Below are positions 46,779 to 56,252 of a stretch of DNA of 64,000 nt, one piece after another. The notes under the pieces are model-generated. The model was given only the letters and a program-made list of their open reading frames with translations, ran no database searches and was not told the DNA's origin. Origin of the DNA: Comamonas flocculans (lineage in GTDB: Bacteria; Pseudomonadota; Gammaproteobacteria; Burkholderiales; Burkholderiaceae_C); NCBI RefSeq assembly GCF_007954405.1, contig NZ_CP042344.1, positions 496,001 to 560,000 on the forward strand, written 5' to 3'. The position numbers and the translations under genes are program-made. Position 1 is the first letter of the stretch. Every line of letters starts with the position of its first letter.

Positions 46779-47237
46779 ATGAGCGTCTACGACAAACTCA
46801 AGGCCCTGAACATCACCCTGCCGGCCGTGGCCGTGCCCGCAGCCGCCTATGTGCCCTTCGTGCAGAGCGGCAAGCTGGTCTTCCTGAGCGGACATCTCGC
46901 GCGCAAGGACGGCAAACCCTGGGTCGGCCAGCTCGGCAAGGACATGGGCACCGAGGAAGGCAAGGCGGCCGCACGCGGCATCGCCATCGAACTGATGGCC
47001 ACCTTGCAGGCCGCCTGCGGCGGCGACCTGGGCCGCGTCAAGCGCATCGTCAAGGTGATGAGCCTGGTCAACTCCAGCAGCGACTTCACCGAGCAGCACC
47101 TGGTGACCAACGGCGCGAGCGAACTGCTGGGCGAAGTCTTTGGCGACGCCGGCAAGCACGCGCGCAGCGCCTTTGGCGTGGCCCAGATACCGCTGGGCGC
47201 CTGCGTGGAAATCGAGCTGATCGCCGAGCTCGCCTGA
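46779..47237 (+). CDS. ridA: RidA/YjgF-family protein
   Basis: A 152-residue protein. GAGG lies before the ATG at 46779. It is longer than canonical RidA (about 128), with an N-terminal addition and a VFLSGHLARKDGKPWVGQLGKD opening. The conserved arginine that binds the carboxylate of imine/enamine substrates is kept in HARSAFGVAQIPLGACVEIE. It probably hydrolyses reactive 2-aminoacrylate-type intermediates, although long Rid subfamilies may have other substrates. Divergent from comEC across 54 bp. Confidence 0.82.
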   Translation: MSVYDKLKALNITLPAVAVPAAAYVPFVQSGKLVFLSGHLARKDGKPWVGQLGKDMGTEEGKAAARGIAIELMATLQAACGGDLGRVKRIVKVMSLVNSSSDFTEQHLVTNGASELLGEVFGDAGKHARSAFGVAQIPLGACVEIELIAELA

Positions 47238-47261
47238 GCGCCCCGCCGGGCGCGCCCGCGC

Positions 47262-47624
47262 CTAGAAGGTGAGCACCTTGTCGGCCTGCACCACCCATTC
47301 GGACAGGTCGGACAGGGTGGCGATGCGCACACCTTCGATGTGCGCCAGATCGACCAGACCGCGCGCCTGGGCGCAGGTGCGGCACAGGTGCACGCTGGCG
47401 TTGGCGGCGCCGGCCAGCTCGCTCACCAGCGCCTCTATCATGTTGCCGGCGTTGTCCTGCTGGTGCGGCAGGGCGGCCACCGTGGCATCGGACATCAACA
47501 GCAGGCGCAGATCCACCACCTCGGCGCGCGCGGCCAGGGCCCCGGCCACGCGCAGGCCCGAGAGGCAGGCTTCATTGCCGTGGGGCGCGGAGTTGATGAT
47601 GACGACGATCTTCTGTTCGCTCAC
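47262..47624 (-). CDS. DsrE/DsrF-like family protein
   Basis: A 120-residue cytoplasmic protein. KIVVIINSAPHGNEACLSGLRVAGAL (5-30) is the DsrE-type opening strand and helix. A Cys pair lies in LCRTCAQARGL (about 80-90), where sulfur-relay members carry their persulfide-forming cysteine. A single-domain trimer or hexamer is expected. It could act in sulfur transfer with the nearby sulfurtransferase, but the 3-kb gap makes that speculative. Confidence 0.8.
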   Translation of the reverse strand: MSEQKIVVIINSAPHGNEACLSGLRVAGALAARAEVVDLRLLLMSDATVAALPHQQDNAGNMIEALVSELAGAANASVHLCRTCAQARGLVDLAHIEGVRIATLSDLSEWVVQADKVLTF

Positions 47625-47714
47625 GGTCCGTTTCCTTCATGGGATGCAGGGGCGCACATGGTAGGACGCGGGCCGCCTTCCTGTCCTGAACGGGGCTTTG
47701 CCGCGGGCCGCGGC

Positions 47715-49478
47715 TCAGAAACTCTCCCACTCGCCCTCTTCGTGATCGGGCGCCTTGGCGGGCGCGGGCGCCGGCACGGGCGCGGGCGCGGCGATCTTGC
47801 GCTGCGCCGGCAGCGGGCGGCCCTGGGCTGGCGCCGCGGCTAGTTTGCGCGCGGCGGGAGCGGCGGCGCGCACGGGCGCCGCAATCGTTTTCGCCGCCCC
47901 GGATTGCGGCGGCGCCGCAGGCGCGGGGCGCGCTGGCCCGTCGTTCACCCTGAACACCGCCACCACCTGCATCAGATGCTGGGCCTGCTCGTTGAGGCTT
48001 TGCGCCGCTGCCGCGCTCTCCTCCACCAGCGCGGCGTTCTGCTGCGTCATCTGGTCGAGCTGGCCCACCGCCTGGTTGACCTCGGAGACGCCGGCGCTCT
48101 GCTGCGCCGAGGCGGCGGTGATCTCGCCCATCATCTCGGTCACGCGCTGCACCGCCTGCACCACTTCCTGCATGGTTTCGCCCGCACCTTGCACCCGGCG
48201 CGAGCCATCCTCCACGCGCTCCACCGACGAGCCGATCAGCTCCTTGATTTCCTTGGCCGCCTGGGCCGAACGCCCGGCCAGCGCGCGCACCTCGCTGGCC
48301 ACCACGGCAAAGCCGCGCCCCTGCTCGCCCGCACGTGCCGCCTCCACCGCGGCGTTGAGCGCGAGGATGTTGGTCTGGAAGGCGATGGAGTCGATCACGC
48401 CGATGATGTCGGCAATCTTGCGACTGCTGCTCTGGATTTCACCCATGGTGGAAATCACCTCGGAGACGACCGAGCCGCCACGCTCTGCCACCGAGCTGGC
48501 GCTGCCCGCCATCTGGCTGGCCTGACGCGCGGTGGCGTCGCTTTGCGCGATGGTGCTGGTGAACTCCTCCATCGCCGCCGCAGTCTGCTCCAGGCTGCTG
48601 GAGGCGGCCTCGGTGCGCGCCGACAGGTCCTGGTTGCCGCTGGCGATCTGCGAGCTGGCCACCGCGATGCTGTCCGCGCTCTGGCGCACGTCATGCACCA
48701 TGCGCGCCAGGGAGGCGCGCATGCTCTCCAGCGACTGCAGCAGCTGGCCGAATTCGTCGCTGCGCAGGTTGGCACCATCGCGTGCGCTCAGGTCGCCCGT
48801 GGCGATGCGCGCCGCCATGCCGTTGGCCTGGGCCAGGGGCGCGCGAATGTTGCGGATGAGAAAATAGGCGCCCACCACGATCGCCAGCAGCAAGACGGCC
48901 ACCACCACGGCCGCCATCCTGACGGTATCCATGCTGGTCCGGGCGGCCTGGTCACGGGCTTGCTGCACCGCCACCTGCTGCAGCTGGACGAATTCGGCCA
49001 GCGTCTTGAGGTAGGCATCCGATGCCGGCACGTAGTTTTGCAGCACCTGGGTGGCGACGTCCGCATCCCCTGCCGCCTTGAGCTGGTTGACCCGCTCGCG
49101 CGCAGCCAGCATCGCCTTGCGGGCTTCGGCCACGCGCTCCATCGCCGCGCGGTCGGCGGTCGAGAGGTTCAGCGCCAGAAGGCGCTTTTGCATCTCGGAT
49201 ATCTCGGCCGAAGTGGCGGCCATGGCCTCCTTGAAGGCGCTGGCCACGGCCGGCTCGCTGCTCAGGGCCAGCGCCAGCGTACGCGCGGCATTGGTTTCGG
49301 TCAGCCCCATCCAGCGCGTGGCGGTGCTCACGCGCTGCATCATCTCCCCATTGAGGGCGCTGGAGGCCGCCGAAGCCTGGCCCGAACGCCAGCCGGCCCC
49401 CACGACCACGGCGCTGAAGCCCAGCACGATCACGGCCACCGCCAGCCAGAGCTTGGCAGCCAGACTCAATCCCTTCAT
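47715..49478 (-). CDS. Methyl-accepting chemotaxis protein
   Basis: A 587-residue chemoreceptor. Helix 1 is at about residues 8-30, and a four-helix-bundle ligand domain at about 31-185. Helix 2 is about 186-208 ([20 protein letters not shown]), followed by HAMP (about 209-262). The signalling hairpin tip [33 protein letters not shown] is complete. An Ala/Pro-rich linker of about 70 residues ends in EWESF, which fits the xWxxF pentapeptide that recruits CheR and CheB. The start at 49478 is the ATG that places helix 1 at the N-terminus. Confidence 0.92.
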   Translation of the reverse strand: MKGLSLAAKLWLAVAVIVLGFSAVVVGAGWRSGQASAASSALNGEMMQRVSTATRWMGLTETNAARTLALALSSEPAVASAFKEAMAATSAEISEMQKRLLALNLSTADRAAMERVAEARKAMLAARERVNQLKAAGDADVATQVLQNYVPASDAYLKTLAEFVQLQQVAVQQARDQAARTSMDTVRMAAVVVAVLLLAIVVGAYFLIRNIRAPLAQANGMAARIATGDLSARDGANLRSDEFGQLLQSLESMRASLARMVHDVRQSADSIAVASSQIASGNQDLSARTEAASSSLEQTAAAMEEFTSTIAQSDATARQASQMAGSASSVAERGGSVVSEVISTMGEIQSSSRKIADIIGVIDSIAFQTNILALNAAVEAARAGEQGRGFAVVASEVRALAGRSAQAAKEIKELIGSSVERVEDGSRRVQGAGETMQEVVQAVQRVTEMMGEITAASAQQSAGVSEVNQAVGQLDQMTQQNAALVEESAAAAQSLNEQAQHLMQVVAVFRVNDGPARPAPAAPPQSGAAKTIAAPVRAAAPAARKLAAAPAQGRPLPAQRKIAAPAPVPAPAPAKAPDHEEGEWESF

Positions 49479-49561
49479 TGCATACCCCCTTGTCGCCATT
49501 TTTCGTTCGCGCCATTACAGCGCGCTCGCGCCGCCCTTGTCCATATCGAGCCGAATGCGGC

Positions 49562-49590
49562 TGGGCAACGGAGGACTCCCGGACTATAAT
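49562..49590 (+). promoter_or_regulatory. Promoter of rpmB-rpmG
   Basis: TGGGCA (49562-49567), 17 bp, and a perfect TATAAT (49585-49590). Transcription would start near 49597, giving a leader of about 150 nt before rpmB. The remaining sequence up to 49749 shows no gene. Confidence 0.6.
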
Positions 49591-49749
49591 GCCCGGCTTT
49601 GCCGCGAAGGGCGCTCTTCTTGATCGGGGGAGCCATGGCGCGGCACCGGGCCACCGCCACCCGGAATTGTCTGGCGAGGTGAGATGGCAGGCGCGCCTTC
49701 AGTGCAAGGATCCGCCGCCCGCCATCGTTGAAAAGAACGGAGTGTCCGC

Positions 49750-49983
49750 ATGGCACGCGTATGTGAAGTCACGGGCAAGAAGCCCCAGGTGGGACACAAG
49801 GTCTCCCACTCCAACATCAAGACCAAGCGCCGTTTTCTGCCCAATCTGCAGTACAAGCGCTTCTGGGTGGAAAGCGAAAACCGCTGGGTGCGCCTGCGCG
49901 TGTCCAGCGCCGCGCTGCGCCTGATCGACAAGAACGGCATCGACGCCGTGCTCGCGGACATGCGCGCACGCGGCCAGGCCTGA
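49750..49983 (+). CDS. rpmB: 50S ribosomal protein L28
   Basis: A 77-residue protein. [20 protein letters not shown] and [18 protein letters not shown] are diagnostic. Only one Cys (Cys5) remains, so this is the zinc-free form. Nineteen bases separate it from rpmG. Confidence 0.98.
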   Translation: MARVCEVTGKKPQVGHKVSHSNIKTKRRFLPNLQYKRFWVESENRWVRLRVSSAALRLIDKNGIDAVLADMRARGQA

Positions 49984-50002
49984 TTCACTGAAAGGAAAGA
50001 CC

Positions 50003-50173
50003 ATGGCTGCCAAAGGCGGACGCGAAAAGATCAAGCTGGAATCCACGGCCGGCACCGGCCACTTCTACACCACCACCAAGAACAAGAAGACGATGCCCGA
50101 GAAGATGTCGATCATGAAGTTCGACCCCAAGGCGCGCAAGCACGTCGAATACAAGGAAACCAAGCTCAAGTAA
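50003..50173 (+). CDS. rpmG: 50S ribosomal protein L33
   Basis: A 56-residue protein, too short for most gene finders at default length. [29 protein letters not shown] and [15 protein letters not shown] are diagnostic. No CxxC pairs, so zinc-free form. AAAGGAAAG precedes the ATG. Operon with rpmB. Confidence 0.98.
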   Translation: MAAKGGREKIKLESTAGTGHFYTTTKNKKTMPEKMSIMKFDPKARKHVEYKETKLK

Positions 50174-50196
50174 GCCTGGTTTTCCCTCGGCACCCA

Positions 50197-50229
50197 CCGC
50201 CACCGCCCTTGCGGGCCTGGCGGTTTTTT
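50197..50229 (+). terminator. Rho-independent terminator of rpmB-rpmG
   Basis: Outer stem CCGCCA/TGGCGG with an inner GCCC/GGGC stem, followed by TTTTTT. It lies 24 bp after the rpmG stop. Confidence 0.85.
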
Positions 50230-50361
50230 CTTGTCTGCGGCAAATTCCAAACACTGCAGCGGCACTTGGAGCGTGGCGCAGGCCGCTTTCCTGTACATCG
50301 GGGAAACGTTCAACGATGATAGGATGACTTTCGGCATCTCCCCATCGCAGCAAAGACAGAA

Positions 50362-52095
50362 ATGGCCACCGCCGGTACCGCACCAAAGGAAGCAGCAGCC
50401 GTGGCATTGCCCAGCCTGGCGCGCGCGCTCATGTCGGCAGGCAAGCTGGCGCAGAACAGCGCCGAAGACATCTCGCGCAAGGCACAGGCAAGCCGCAACA
50501 GCTTCATTGCGGAGCTGCTCGCAGCCAAGTCCCTGAGCGCCGGCGAGCTGGCGCAGACGCTGTCCAACACCTTTGGTGCGCCCCTGCTGGACGTGGATGC
50601 GCTGGACGCCGCCCACCTGCCCCGGGACCTGCTCGACACCAAGCTGTGCCAGGCCTACAAGGTCGTGGCCCTGGCCAAGCGCAGCAACCGGCTGATCGCG
50701 CTCACCGCCGACCCGACCAACCAGGAGGCGGCAGAGAAGATCAAGTTCACCACCCAGCTCGGCGTGGACTGGGTGGTGGGCGAATACGACAAGCTGCTGC
50801 GGCTGGTCGAGGCGACGACCAAGAGCGTCTCCGAGAGCCTGGACAGCATCACCGGCGGCGACTTCGAGTTCGACGACGCCCCGGTCGAGGAAGAAACCGA
50901 AGGCCCGGACACCGCGGGCGCCGACGTCGAGGACGCGCCGGTCGTGCGCTTCCTGCACAAGATGCTGCTGGACGCGTTCAACATGCGCGCCTCCGACCTG
51001 CACTTCGAGCCCTACGAGCACAACTACCGGGTGCGTTTTCGCGTCGACGGCGAGTTGCAGGAGATCACCTCCCCGCCGGTGGCCATCAAGGACAAGCTCG
51101 CGTCGCGCATCAAGGTGATCTCGCGCCTCGATATCTCGGAAAAGCGCGTGCCCCAGGACGGGCGCATGAAGCTCAAGGTCGGGCCGGACCGCGTCATCGA
51201 CTTTCGCGTCAGCACGCTGCCGACGCTGTTCGGCGAAAAGATCGTCATCCGCATCCTGGACCCGAGCAGCGCGCGCATGGGCATCGACGCGCTGGGCTAC
51301 GAGCCCGAGGAGAAGGAGCGGCTGCTGGCCGCGATCAACCGCCCCTACGGCATGATCCTGGTGACCGGCCCCACGGGCTCGGGCAAGACGGTCTCGCTCT
51401 ACACCTGCCTGAATCTGCTGAACAAGCCGGGCGTGAACATCTCCACCGCCGAAGACCCCTCGGAAATCAACATGCCGGGCGTCAACCAGGTCAACGTCAA
51501 CGAAAAGGCGGGGCTGACCTTCGCGGTGGCACTCAAGGCCTTCCTGCGCCAGGACCCGGACATCATCATGGTGGGCGAAATCCGCGACCTGGAAACCGCC
51601 GACATCGCCATCAAGGCCGCGCAGACCGGCCACCTGGTGCTCTCGACGCTGCACACCAACGACGCGCCGACCACGCTCACGCGCATGCGCAACATGGGCA
51701 TCGCGCCGTTCAACATCGCCTCCAGCGTGATCCTGATCACCGCCCAGCGCCTGGCGCGGCGCCTGTGCCCGCAGTGCAAGCAGCCGGCCGACATCCCGCA
51801 TGAAAGCCTGGTCGAGGCAGGCTACCGGGAAGAAGACATCGACGGCAGCTGGGTCACCTACAAGCCCGTGGGCTGCGCCGCCTGCAACAACGGCTACAAG
51901 GGGCGGGTCGGCATCTATGAAGTGATGCCGATCTCCGAGGAGCTGCAGCGCATCATCCTGGCCGACGGCAGCGCGCTGGAGATTGCCGCCCAGGCACGCG
52001 CCGAAGGCGTGCGCTCGCTGCGCCAATCGGGCCTGCACAAGGCCAGGATGGGCTTCACCTCGCTCGAAGAGGTGCTGGCAGTCACCAACGAATAA
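50362..52095 (+). CDS. pilB: Type IV pilus extension ATPase PilB
   Basis: A 577-residue hexameric ATPase powering pilus assembly. The N-terminal T2SSE_N domain is at about 45-150. The ATPase core has Walker A GPTGSGKT (336-343), the Asp box (DLHFEPYE), Walker B (IIMVGEIRDLETADIA) and the His box (LSTLHTNDAPTTL). A C-terminal tetracysteine (CPQC and CAAC) binds zinc. First gene of pilB-pilC-pilD-coaE-zapD. Confidence 0.97.
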   Translation: MATAGTAPKEAAAVALPSLARALMSAGKLAQNSAEDISRKAQASRNSFIAELLAAKSLSAGELAQTLSNTFGAPLLDVDALDAAHLPRDLLDTKLCQAYKVVALAKRSNRLIALTADPTNQEAAEKIKFTTQLGVDWVVGEYDKLLRLVEATTKSVSESLDSITGGDFEFDDAPVEEETEGPDTAGADVEDAPVVRFLHKMLLDAFNMRASDLHFEPYEHNYRVRFRVDGELQEITSPPVAIKDKLASRIKVISRLDISEKRVPQDGRMKLKVGPDRVIDFRVSTLPTLFGEKIVIRILDPSSARMGIDALGYEPEEKERLLAAINRPYGMILVTGPTGSGKTVSLYTCLNLLNKPGVNISTAEDPSEINMPGVNQVNVNEKAGLTFAVALKAFLRQDPDIIMVGEIRDLETADIAIKAAQTGHLVLSTLHTNDAPTTLTRMRNMGIAPFNIASSVILITAQRLARRLCPQCKQPADIPHESLVEAGYREEDIDGSWVTYKPVGCAACNNGYKGRVGIYEVMPISEELQRIILADGSALEIAAQARAEGVRSLRQSGLHKARMGFTSLEEVLAVTNE

Positions 52096-52121
52096 ATACC
52101 AGTATCGGGAGAGCGCGAACC

Positions 52122-53339
52122 ATGGCAACCGCTGCGGCCAAAGGCATCAAGGACTTCGTATTCGAATGGGAGGGCAAGGACCGCAACGGAAAGATCGTGC
52201 GCGGCGAGCTGCGTGCCGGTGGCGAGAACCAGGTCCAGGCCAGCCTGCGCCGCCAGGGGGTCATGCCCACCAAGATCAAGAAGCGGCGCATGCGCTCGGG
52301 CAAGAAGATCAAGCCCAAGGACATCGCCCTGTTCACGCGCCAGATGGCCACCATGATGAAGGCCGGCGTGCCGCTGCTGCAGGCCTTCGACATCGTCGGG
52401 CGCGGCAACACCAATCCGAGCGTGACCAAGCTGCTCAACGACATCCGCAACGACGTCGAAACCGGCACCTCGCTGAACGCGGCTTTTCGCAAGTACCCGA
52501 TGTATTTCGACAGCCTGTACTGCAACCTGGTGGAGGCCGGCGAGGCTGCCGGCATCCTGGAGGCGCTGCTCGACCGGCTGGCCACCTACATGGAAAAGAC
52601 CGAGGCCATCAAGAGCAAGATCAAGTCGGCGCTGATGTACCCGATCTCGGTGATCATCGTCGCCTTCGTCGTGGTCACGGTGATCATGATCTTCGTCATC
52701 CCTGCCTTCAAGGAGGTGTTCACCTCCTTCGGCGCCGACCTGCCCGCGCCCACGCTCATCGTGATGGGCATGAGCGAATTCTTCGTGCAGTACTGGTGGC
52801 TGATCTTCGGCGTGCTGGGCGGGGGCTTCTACTTCTTCATGCAGGCCTGGCGGCGCAGCGAGAAGATGCAGATGGCGATGGACCGCTTCCTGCTCAAGAT
52901 CCCGATCTTCGGCGACCTGATCAACAAGTCGGCGGTGGCGCGCTGGACGCGCACGCTCTCGACCATGTTCGCCGCCGGCGTGCCGCTGGTGGAAGCGCTC
53001 GATTCGGTCGGCGGCGCCGCAGGCAACGCGGTCTATGCGGTGGCCACCGACAAGATCCAGCAGGAAGTCTCCACCGGCACCAGCCTCACCGCCGCCATGA
53101 CCAATGCCAACGTCTTCCCTTCCATGGTGCTGCAGATGTGCGCCATCGGTGAGGAATCGGGCTCGATCGACCACATGCTGGGCAAGGCGGCGGATTTCTA
53201 CGAGGACGAGGTCGACGAAATGGTCAAGGGCCTGTCCAGCCTGCTCGAGCCCATCATCATCGTCTTCCTGGGCACCATCATCGGCGGCATCGTGGTGTCC
53301 ATGTACCTGCCCATCTTCAAGCTCGGCCAGGTGGTCTGA
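52122..53339 (+). CDS. pilC: Type IV pilus inner-membrane platform protein PilC
   Basis: A 405-residue protein with the two repeated T2SSF domains (about 70-195 and 270-395), each with a cytoplasmic helical bundle. DIALFTRQMATMMKAGVPLL and WTRTLSTMFAAGVPLVEALD are the repeat signatures. Three helices are at about 175-205, 220-245 and 380-400. Between pilB (26 bp gap) and pilD (3 bp gap). Confidence 0.97.
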   Translation: MATAAAKGIKDFVFEWEGKDRNGKIVRGELRAGGENQVQASLRRQGVMPTKIKKRRMRSGKKIKPKDIALFTRQMATMMKAGVPLLQAFDIVGRGNTNPSVTKLLNDIRNDVETGTSLNAAFRKYPMYFDSLYCNLVEAGEAAGILEALLDRLATYMEKTEAIKSKIKSALMYPISVIIVAFVVVTVIMIFVIPAFKEVFTSFGADLPAPTLIVMGMSEFFVQYWWLIFGVLGGGFYFFMQAWRRSEKMQMAMDRFLLKIPIFGDLINKSAVARWTRTLSTMFAAGVPLVEALDSVGGAAGNAVYAVATDKIQQEVSTGTSLTAAMTNANVFPSMVLQMCAIGEESGSIDHMLGKAADFYEDEVDEMVKGLSSLLEPIIIVFLGTIIGGIVVSMYLPIFKLGQVV

Positions 53340-53342
53340 GGC

Positions 53343-54236
53343 ATGACGGCGTCGGTCTGGACGGACGCCGCGCTGCTCGGCGTCCTGGGGCTGCTGATCG
53401 GCAGCTTTCTGAACGTGGTGATCCACCGCCTGCCGCGCATGATGCACCACCAGTGGGCGCAGGAGTGCGCGGCCTGGGCCGCGGAGCAGAACGGCGGCGG
53501 CTCCGGCCCGGAGTCCGCACCAACGGGCGAACCCGCTCCCTACAACCTGCTGGTGCCGCGCTCGCAGTGTCCGCATTGCGCGCACCCGATACGCTGGTTC
53601 GAGAATATTCCCGTCTTCAGCTATCTGGCGCTGCGCGGGCGCTGCGCGGGCTGCGGCAAGGCCATCGGCCTGCGCTATCCGGCGGTGGAGCTCGCCACCG
53701 GGCTGCTGTTCTTCTTCTGCGGGCTGCACTGGGGCCTGGGCCCGGCGGGCCTGGCATGGAGCGCCTTCTCGGCCGCGCTGGTGGCCGCTGCCTGCATAGA
53801 CTGGGACACCACGCTGCTGCCCGACGACATCACGCTGCCGCTGCTCTGGGGCGGGCTGCTCGCGAGCCTGCTGCACTACAGCGGCGTCACGCTCACCGAC
53901 GCGGTGCTGGGCGCCATGGGTGGCTACCTGTCGCTGTGGAGCGTCTACTGGGGCTTCAAGCTTGCCACCGGCAAGGAAGGCATGGGCTACGGCGACTTCA
54001 AGCTGTTTGCCGCGCTGGGCGCATGGTTCGGCTGGCAGGCGCTGGTGCCGATCATCCTGCTGGCCTCGGTCGTCGGTGCGGTCGTGGGCGTGGTGCTCAA
54101 GCTCAGGGGCGGGCTGCACGAGGGCAAGTACGTGCCCTTCGGCCCGTTTCTGGCCGGTGGCGGTTTCGTGGCCCTGTTGTGGGGCCCGCAGCAGGTCATG
54201 CACGCTCTGCTCGGCGTGCTGGGCCTGGCGGCCTGA
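53343..54236 (+). CDS. pilD: Prepilin leader peptidase/N-methyltransferase PilD
   Basis: A 297-residue membrane aspartic protease that cleaves and methylates prepilins. GSFLNVVIHRLP (about 20-31) and the zinc tetracysteine (CPHC and CAGC, about 78-105) are present. The catalytic aspartates lie in ACIDWDTTLLPDDITLP and GMGYGDFKLFAALGAW (GxGD). Confidence 0.97.
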   Translation: MTASVWTDAALLGVLGLLIGSFLNVVIHRLPRMMHHQWAQECAAWAAEQNGGGSGPESAPTGEPAPYNLLVPRSQCPHCAHPIRWFENIPVFSYLALRGRCAGCGKAIGLRYPAVELATGLLFFFCGLHWGLGPAGLAWSAFSAALVAAACIDWDTTLLPDDITLPLLWGGLLASLLHYSGVTLTDAVLGAMGGYLSLWSVYWGFKLATGKEGMGYGDFKLFAALGAWFGWQALVPIILLASVVGAVVGVVLKLRGGLHEGKYVPFGPFLAGGGFVALLWGPQQVMHALLGVLGLAA

Positions 54237-54242
54237 GCGGGC

Positions 54243-54860
54243 ATGGCGGCGCGGCGCAGTTTTCGCCTGGGCATCACCGGCGGCATAGGCAGCGGAAAAA
54301 GCACCTTCAGCGCCATGCTGGCCGAGCGCGGCGCGGCGCTGGTGGACGCCGACGCGCTCTCGCGCTCGGTCACGGCCGCAGGCGGCGCGGCCATCGCGGC
54401 AGTCGCCGCGCAATTCGGCCCCACCTTCATCACTTCCGACGGCGCCATGGACCGCGAACGCATGCGCCAGCTGGCGTTCGAGGACGCGCACGCGCGCGAG
54501 CGCCTGCAGGCCATCGTCCACCCATTGGTCGGCGCGGCCATCGCGCAGGCCTGCCGCCAGGCGGAGCAGGACGGACTGCGCCTGATCGTGCTGGACATCC
54601 CGCTGCTGACCGAATCGGGCCACTGGCCGGCGCGACTCGACGGCGTCGCGGTGGTCGACTGCCCGCCCGCCATGCAGATCGAGCGCGTGCGCAGGCGCAG
54701 CGGCCTGCAGGAGGAAGCCGTTCACGCCATCATGGCCACCCAGAGCCCGCGCCCGCAACGCCTGGCCGCGGCCGACTGGGTGGTGTTCAACGGCGCGGGC
54801 ACGACGCTCGCCGATCTGCGTACAAAGGCACACCAGATTGCACGGTCGTTCGGGCTATGA
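54243..54860 (+). CDS. coaE: Dephospho-CoA kinase
   Basis: A 205-residue kinase for the last step of CoA synthesis. P-loop GITGGIGSGKST (about 9-20), the DADALSR motif (about 36-42), VLDIPLLTESG (about 116-126) and the lid region QIERVRRRSG are intact. Six bases after pilD, the usual gammaproteobacterial and betaproteobacterial arrangement. Confidence 0.95.
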   Translation: MAARRSFRLGITGGIGSGKSTFSAMLAERGAALVDADALSRSVTAAGGAAIAAVAAQFGPTFITSDGAMDRERMRQLAFEDAHARERLQAIVHPLVGAAIAQACRQAEQDGLRLIVLDIPLLTESGHWPARLDGVAVVDCPPAMQIERVRRRSGLQEEAVHAIMATQSPRPQRLAAADWVVFNGAGTTLADLRTKAHQIARSFGL

Positions 54861-54889
54861 TGCAGCGCGCATTTTGAAAAGTTCGCAGC

Positions 54890-55645
54890 GTGATCCTGTA
54901 CGAATATCCCTTCAACGAACGTCTGAGAACCTATCTGCGGCTGGAGCACCTGCTGAGGCGTCTGGCCGAGTTGATCCCACGCAGCCACCCGCTGGACCAC
55001 CATTACGCGCTGGCGACCATCTTCGAAGTCATGGACGTGGCGGCGCGCGCCGACCTCAAGACCGACCTGCTCAAGGACCTGGACAAGCAGCGCGCGGTGT
55101 TTGAAGGCTACCGCGGCATTCCCTCGATTGCCGAGGACGCGCTGGAATCCGTGCTCGGCCAGTTGCAGCATTGCTTTGCCATGCTCAACGGCCAGAGCGG
55201 CAAGGCCGGCCAGGCGCTGCTCGACAGCGACTGGCTCGCCAGCGTGCGCACCCGCATGGGCATACCCGGCGGCACCTGCAGCTTTGATCTGCCCGCCTAC
55301 CACGCCTGGCAGCACCAGAGCGCCGAGCGGCGCCAGCACGACCTGCAGATCTGGGCCGGTACGCTCGCGCCGCTGGCCGATTCGGTCTATCTGCTGCTGC
55401 ACCTGCTGCGCGACTCCGGCACCGCGCAGAAGGTGGCGGCCGAGCGCGGCCAGTTCCAGCAGAACCTGCCGGCCGGACGCACCTTCCAGCTGCTGCGCCT
55501 GCGCATGGACCCCTCGCTGCGGCTGATTCCCGAGATCAGCGGCAACCGGCTGATCGTTTCGGTGCGCTTGCTGCAGCACGACGGCGATGGCAAACTGGTG
55601 ACTTCCACCCAGGACACGGCGTTCGAGCTGACCCTTTGCGCCTGA
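54890..55645 (+). CDS. zapD: Cell division protein ZapD
   Basis: A 251-residue cytoplasmic FtsZ-bundling factor. The start is GTG at 54890, giving ILYEYPFNERLRTYLRLEHL. FFDLPAYHAWQH-like sequence (SFDLPAYHAWQHQ, about 132-144) and the C-terminal beta-strand domain with PEISGNRLIVSVRL are typical. The small zinc protein gene yacG that often follows zapD is absent; the next 177 bp hold no supported gene. Confidence 0.93.
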   Translation: MILYEYPFNERLRTYLRLEHLLRRLAELIPRSHPLDHHYALATIFEVMDVAARADLKTDLLKDLDKQRAVFEGYRGIPSIAEDALESVLGQLQHCFAMLNGQSGKAGQALLDSDWLASVRTRMGIPGGTCSFDLPAYHAWQHQSAERRQHDLQIWAGTLAPLADSVYLLLHLLRDSGTAQKVAAERGQFQQNLPAGRTFQLLRLRMDPSLRLIPEISGNRLIVSVRLLQHDGDGKLVTSTQDTAFELTLCA

Positions 55646-55822
55646 TGCGGCCTTGCATTCAAGCGCAGGACGAGGGCCCCGGCCACCCATGGCGCTGCAG
55701 CACGGCAGGGCCAATCAAGGCAGCGGTGCGTTGGCGGGCAAAGCCGCATGCAGCCGCGCGCTGCAGCGACGGCTGCTGGGCGTCCCGGGTCCACGCACAT
55801 GCCCCGCACAAGGAAGCACGCC

Positions 55823-56110
55823 ATGTCAGATGCCTATCTCGTCGGCCACGTCAGCGTCAAGGACGCACAAAAGTGGGCCGAATACCGCAGCAAGGTGCCC
55901 GCCACGCTCGCACCCTGGGGCGCCGAGCTGCTGTTTCGCGGTGAACGCGCAGCCACCTATTCGGGCGCGCTGGCGCACCCCGAGATCGTCGTGATCCGCT
56001 TTCCGGACACCGACGCGATAGAGCGCTGGTTCCACTCCGACGCCTACCAGGCGCTGCTGCCCGTGCGCGAGCAGGCGGCCGAAGTGCTGCTGCTGTCCTA
56101 CCGCAGCTGA
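55823..56110 (+). CDS. DUF1330-family small protein
   Basis: A 95-residue alpha/beta (dimeric ferredoxin-like) protein. AYLVGHVSVKDAQKWAEYRSKVPATLAPWG (4-33), then the RGERAATYSG strand and VVIRFPDTDAIERWFHSDAYQALLPVRE helix, fit the family. The function of the family is not established. The start at 55823 has AAGGAAG upstream. Confidence 0.82.
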   Translation: MSDAYLVGHVSVKDAQKWAEYRSKVPATLAPWGAELLFRGERAATYSGALAHPEIVVIRFPDTDAIERWFHSDAYQALLPVREQAAEVLLLSYRS

Positions 56111-56252
56111 GGGGCGTGAATCCGGCGCGGTTCGCGCCGCCCGGCAGCAAGCTGCGCCGCAGACGGCGCGCTTCGTCGCATGGCGCTGGAAGCCCCACCG
56201 CCGCCCATGCACAGTGCGTTCCCTGTCCACCACTTTCCACGGGAACCCACGC

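Noticed and set aside
44688-47237. An 849-codon plus-strand frame across comEC
   Set aside because: Only its last 152 codons (from 46779) are a real gene, the RidA-family protein. The rest is the antisense of comEC.
55778-55792. GGCGTCCCGGGT as another AraC operator
   Set aside because: A single half-site without the partner 20 bp away and not near a gene of the locus; likely chance in GC-rich DNA.
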